Of a stretch of DNA of 7,071 nt, positions 6,048 through 7,071 are shown one piece after another; position 1 is the stretch's first letter, and each line of letters opens with the position of its first letter. The notes under the pieces are model-generated. The model searched no databases. It was not told the DNA's origin and was given only the letters and a program-made list of their open reading frames with translations. This stretch comes from an uncultured Campylobacter sp. GTDB taxonomy: Bacteria > Campylobacterota > Campylobacteria > Campylobacterales > Campylobacteraceae. Position numbers and translations under genes: made by a program. The stretch lies in assembly GCF_938045535.1 (NCBI RefSeq), contig NZ_CALIMQ010000215.1:1-7071 (forward strand), written 5' to 3'.

Positions 6048-6486
6048 AGACGAAATTTTAAAATACGTGAATGAAAATTTAAAAGGCTACGAGGGCTACA
6101 TCCAGCTAATGGGTGAAAAAATCGACGAGAAGCACCTATTTTTAGCGGGCGAGCGAACTCCTAGTCTAGGCGAAGACGAGCTAATCTATGAGGCGCATTT
6201 TTTTAATGCAAATTTGAAGAAAAGCATTTCTATCCGCCAGATAAACGACGCTTGGTTTGTCGATGAGACGGAGTTAAACAAAGTAGCGCTAGAGGAAAGC
6301 GACATAAAAACGTTTTATCCTAAATTTGGTAATTTTAAAATAAAAATGGCTCAAATTTGGCAAGATGAAAAAGACGAGTTTTGCGAAGTGCCTCAAGGTA
6401 ATGGAACTCTTGAGGGTTTGCCAGTATTGAAACTTCAAAAGATAGTATTTGCAGGCTTTGTAAAAGATGAAAAGGATAAAAAATGA
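6034..6486 (+). CDS. csx19: Csx19-like small subunit (TIGR03984-type) of the III-D effector
   Basis: A 150-aa soluble protein with no signal peptide or membrane segment. It starts within the end of the double-Cas7 gene, with AAGGA at 6019-6023 ten bases upstream, and its TGA overlaps the next ATG. Visible features are an N-terminal helix (KDEILKYVNENLK), an acidic LGEDELIYEAHFFN segment (45-58), then LKKSISIRQINDAWFVDETE (61-80), and a C-terminal beta-rich part, FKIKMAQIWQDEKDEF (101-116) followed by LPVLKLQKIVFAGF (129-142). The pattern of an E-x-HFFN strand followed by a basic strand and an ARG-containing strand, together with the position between a double Cas7 and a TIGR03986 RAMP, fits Csx19, a structural subunit in III-D complexes. 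No nuclease or RAMP glycine-loop motif is visible. The assignment leans strongly on gene order; an unrelated accessory protein is the alternative. Confidence 0.6.
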   Translation: MKKNKDEILKYVNENLKGYEGYIQLMGEKIDEKHLFLAGERTPSLGEDELIYEAHFFNANLKKSISIRQINDAWFVDETELNKVALEESDIKTFYPKFGNFKIKMAQIWQDEKDEFCEVPQGNGTLEGLPVLKLQKIVFAGFVKDEKDKK

Positions 6487-7071
6487 TAACCGCTCCATAT
6501 AATTTTGTACCGCTAAACGATAAAATTTTCTACCCGCCTTGGGCTAGTGAGAACATTCTTAAAAATATCCATGACGTGCCGTTTGAAGACGGCGAAAGCG
6601 GCGTAATCGAGCTCGAAGTAACCGCCAAAAGTCCTATTTTTATAAAGGATGGCAAAAACCCGAGCGAGTTTTGCCATTATATAAACGAAAATGGAGGCAA
6701 AGAGTATTATATCCCCGCAACCAGCATCAAGGGCATGATAAGAAACGTGCTTGAGATAATGAGCTTTAGTAAAATTCGAATAGATGAAAGCAAGCATAAA
6801 AAGTATCTTAGCGTCAGAGATATGGCGGATAGAAAAAATTTAGTCGGCATGGTTAATGAAAATACTGGCGGCTGCGGATTTTTAGTTAAAAACGGCGATA
6901 GTTATATAATAGAGAAATGCGCAGATATTAGAACAATATGTCTGCTCAAAAATACAAACTACGAAGAAATAGAAAAGCTCGAAACAGCCAAGGAAAAATA
7001 TAAAAAATTCGGCTTGTTAAAAGAGATAAATTTTACTCCTTATGATGAAAAATCAAAAACTAAAATGGGAC
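6483..7071 (+). CDS. TIGR03986-type RAMP (Cas7-with-insertion class), 3' end outside window
   Basis: The frame runs from ATG 6483, in an ATGA overlap with the previous stop, to the window end without a stop: 196 residues visible, while family members are usually several hundred residues longer. The N-terminus ITAPYNFVPLNDKIFYPPW (2-20) followed by HDVPFEDGESGVIELEV (30-46) is the characteristic opening of the TIGR03986 CRISPR RAMP family, recalled from memory. RAMP features follow: AKSPIFIKDG (48-57), YIPATSIKGMIRNVLEI (76-92) and YLSVRDM (108-114). Residues about 125-196, rich in Lys and Glu, look like the start of an inserted region. In III-Dv complexes the corresponding subunit is called Cas7-insertion. 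Asp56, in the loop before the PATSIKG signature, is a possible cleavage or structural residue. The product would be the backbone subunit at the crRNA 3' side, by analogy. RAMP identity is secure; the gene is incomplete here. Confidence 0.82.
   Translation, partial: MITAPYNFVPLNDKIFYPPWASENILKNIHDVPFEDGESGVIELEVTAKSPIFIKDGKNPSEFCHYINENGGKEYYIPATSIKGMIRNVLEIMSFSKIRIDESKHKKYLSVRDMADRKNLVGMVNENTGGCGFLVKNGDSYIIEKCADIRTICLLKNTNYEEIEKLETAKEKYKKFGLLKEINFTPYDEKSKTKMG

Noticed and set aside
6513..6797. 94-residue minus-strand reading frame opposite the last RAMP gene
   Set aside because: It is antisense to clearly conserved RAMP motifs and shows no features of its own.
1..7071. CRISPR array, tRNA, rRNA or insertion sequence
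   Set aside because: No regularly spaced repeats, no tRNA-like cloverleaf, no rRNA sequence and no transposase or flanking inverted repeats were seen on either strand.

Overview
The window looks like chromosomal DNA from a member of the Campylobacterota, most likely a moderately AT-rich oral-type Campylobacter. This rests on codon and dinucleotide texture (frequent AAATTT/AAAATTTT runs and AAA, GAT and TTT codons), strong AAGGAG-type ribosome binding sites and tightly overlapping genes. It is an impression from composition, not a database match.

Layout: (1) 2-562 is the 3' end of a plus-strand gene I do not recognise; it is cut by the window edge. (2) 563-842 is a non-coding gap holding a CRISPR-repeat-like palindrome nested in a longer inverted repeat (635-679), a candidate promoter with -10 TATAAT at 785-790, and a small leader hairpin. 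(3) 843-1094 is a short reading frame that begins with a convincing signal peptide and ends abruptly in an AT-rich tail. It looks like the 5' stump of an exported, probably outer-membrane, protein. (4) 1141-7071 is a six-gene, same-strand, overlapping operon encoding a type III CRISPR-Cas effector complex; the last gene runs off the window.

Operon order: cas10 (528 aa, no HD domain, SGDD palm motif); a single-domain Cas7 RAMP (190 aa); a Csx10/Cas5-like RAMP with a helical C-terminal extension that could be a fused Cas11 small subunit (460 aa); a tandem double-Cas7 RAMP (464 aa, 'Cas7-2x' layout); a 150-aa Csx19-like protein; and the start of a TIGR03986-type RAMP (the Cas7-with-insertion class). 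From memory of the families, this set is that of subtype III-D. It resembles the type III-Dv complex of Synechocystis, except that the parts fused there as Cas7-5-11 are here two adjacent genes, Cas7 then Cas5-Cas11, joined by an ATGA overlap.

How it would work: crRNA would be held along a backbone of four different Cas7 domains (one, two and one, from three genes), capped by the Csx10/Cas5 subunit at the 5' handle and by Cas10. Cas7 aspartates would cut target RNA, and the Cas10 palm could make cyclic oligoadenylate. No cas6, cas1/cas2, CARF effector or CRISPR array is visible, so crRNA supply and any second-messenger effector must lie outside the window or act in trans.
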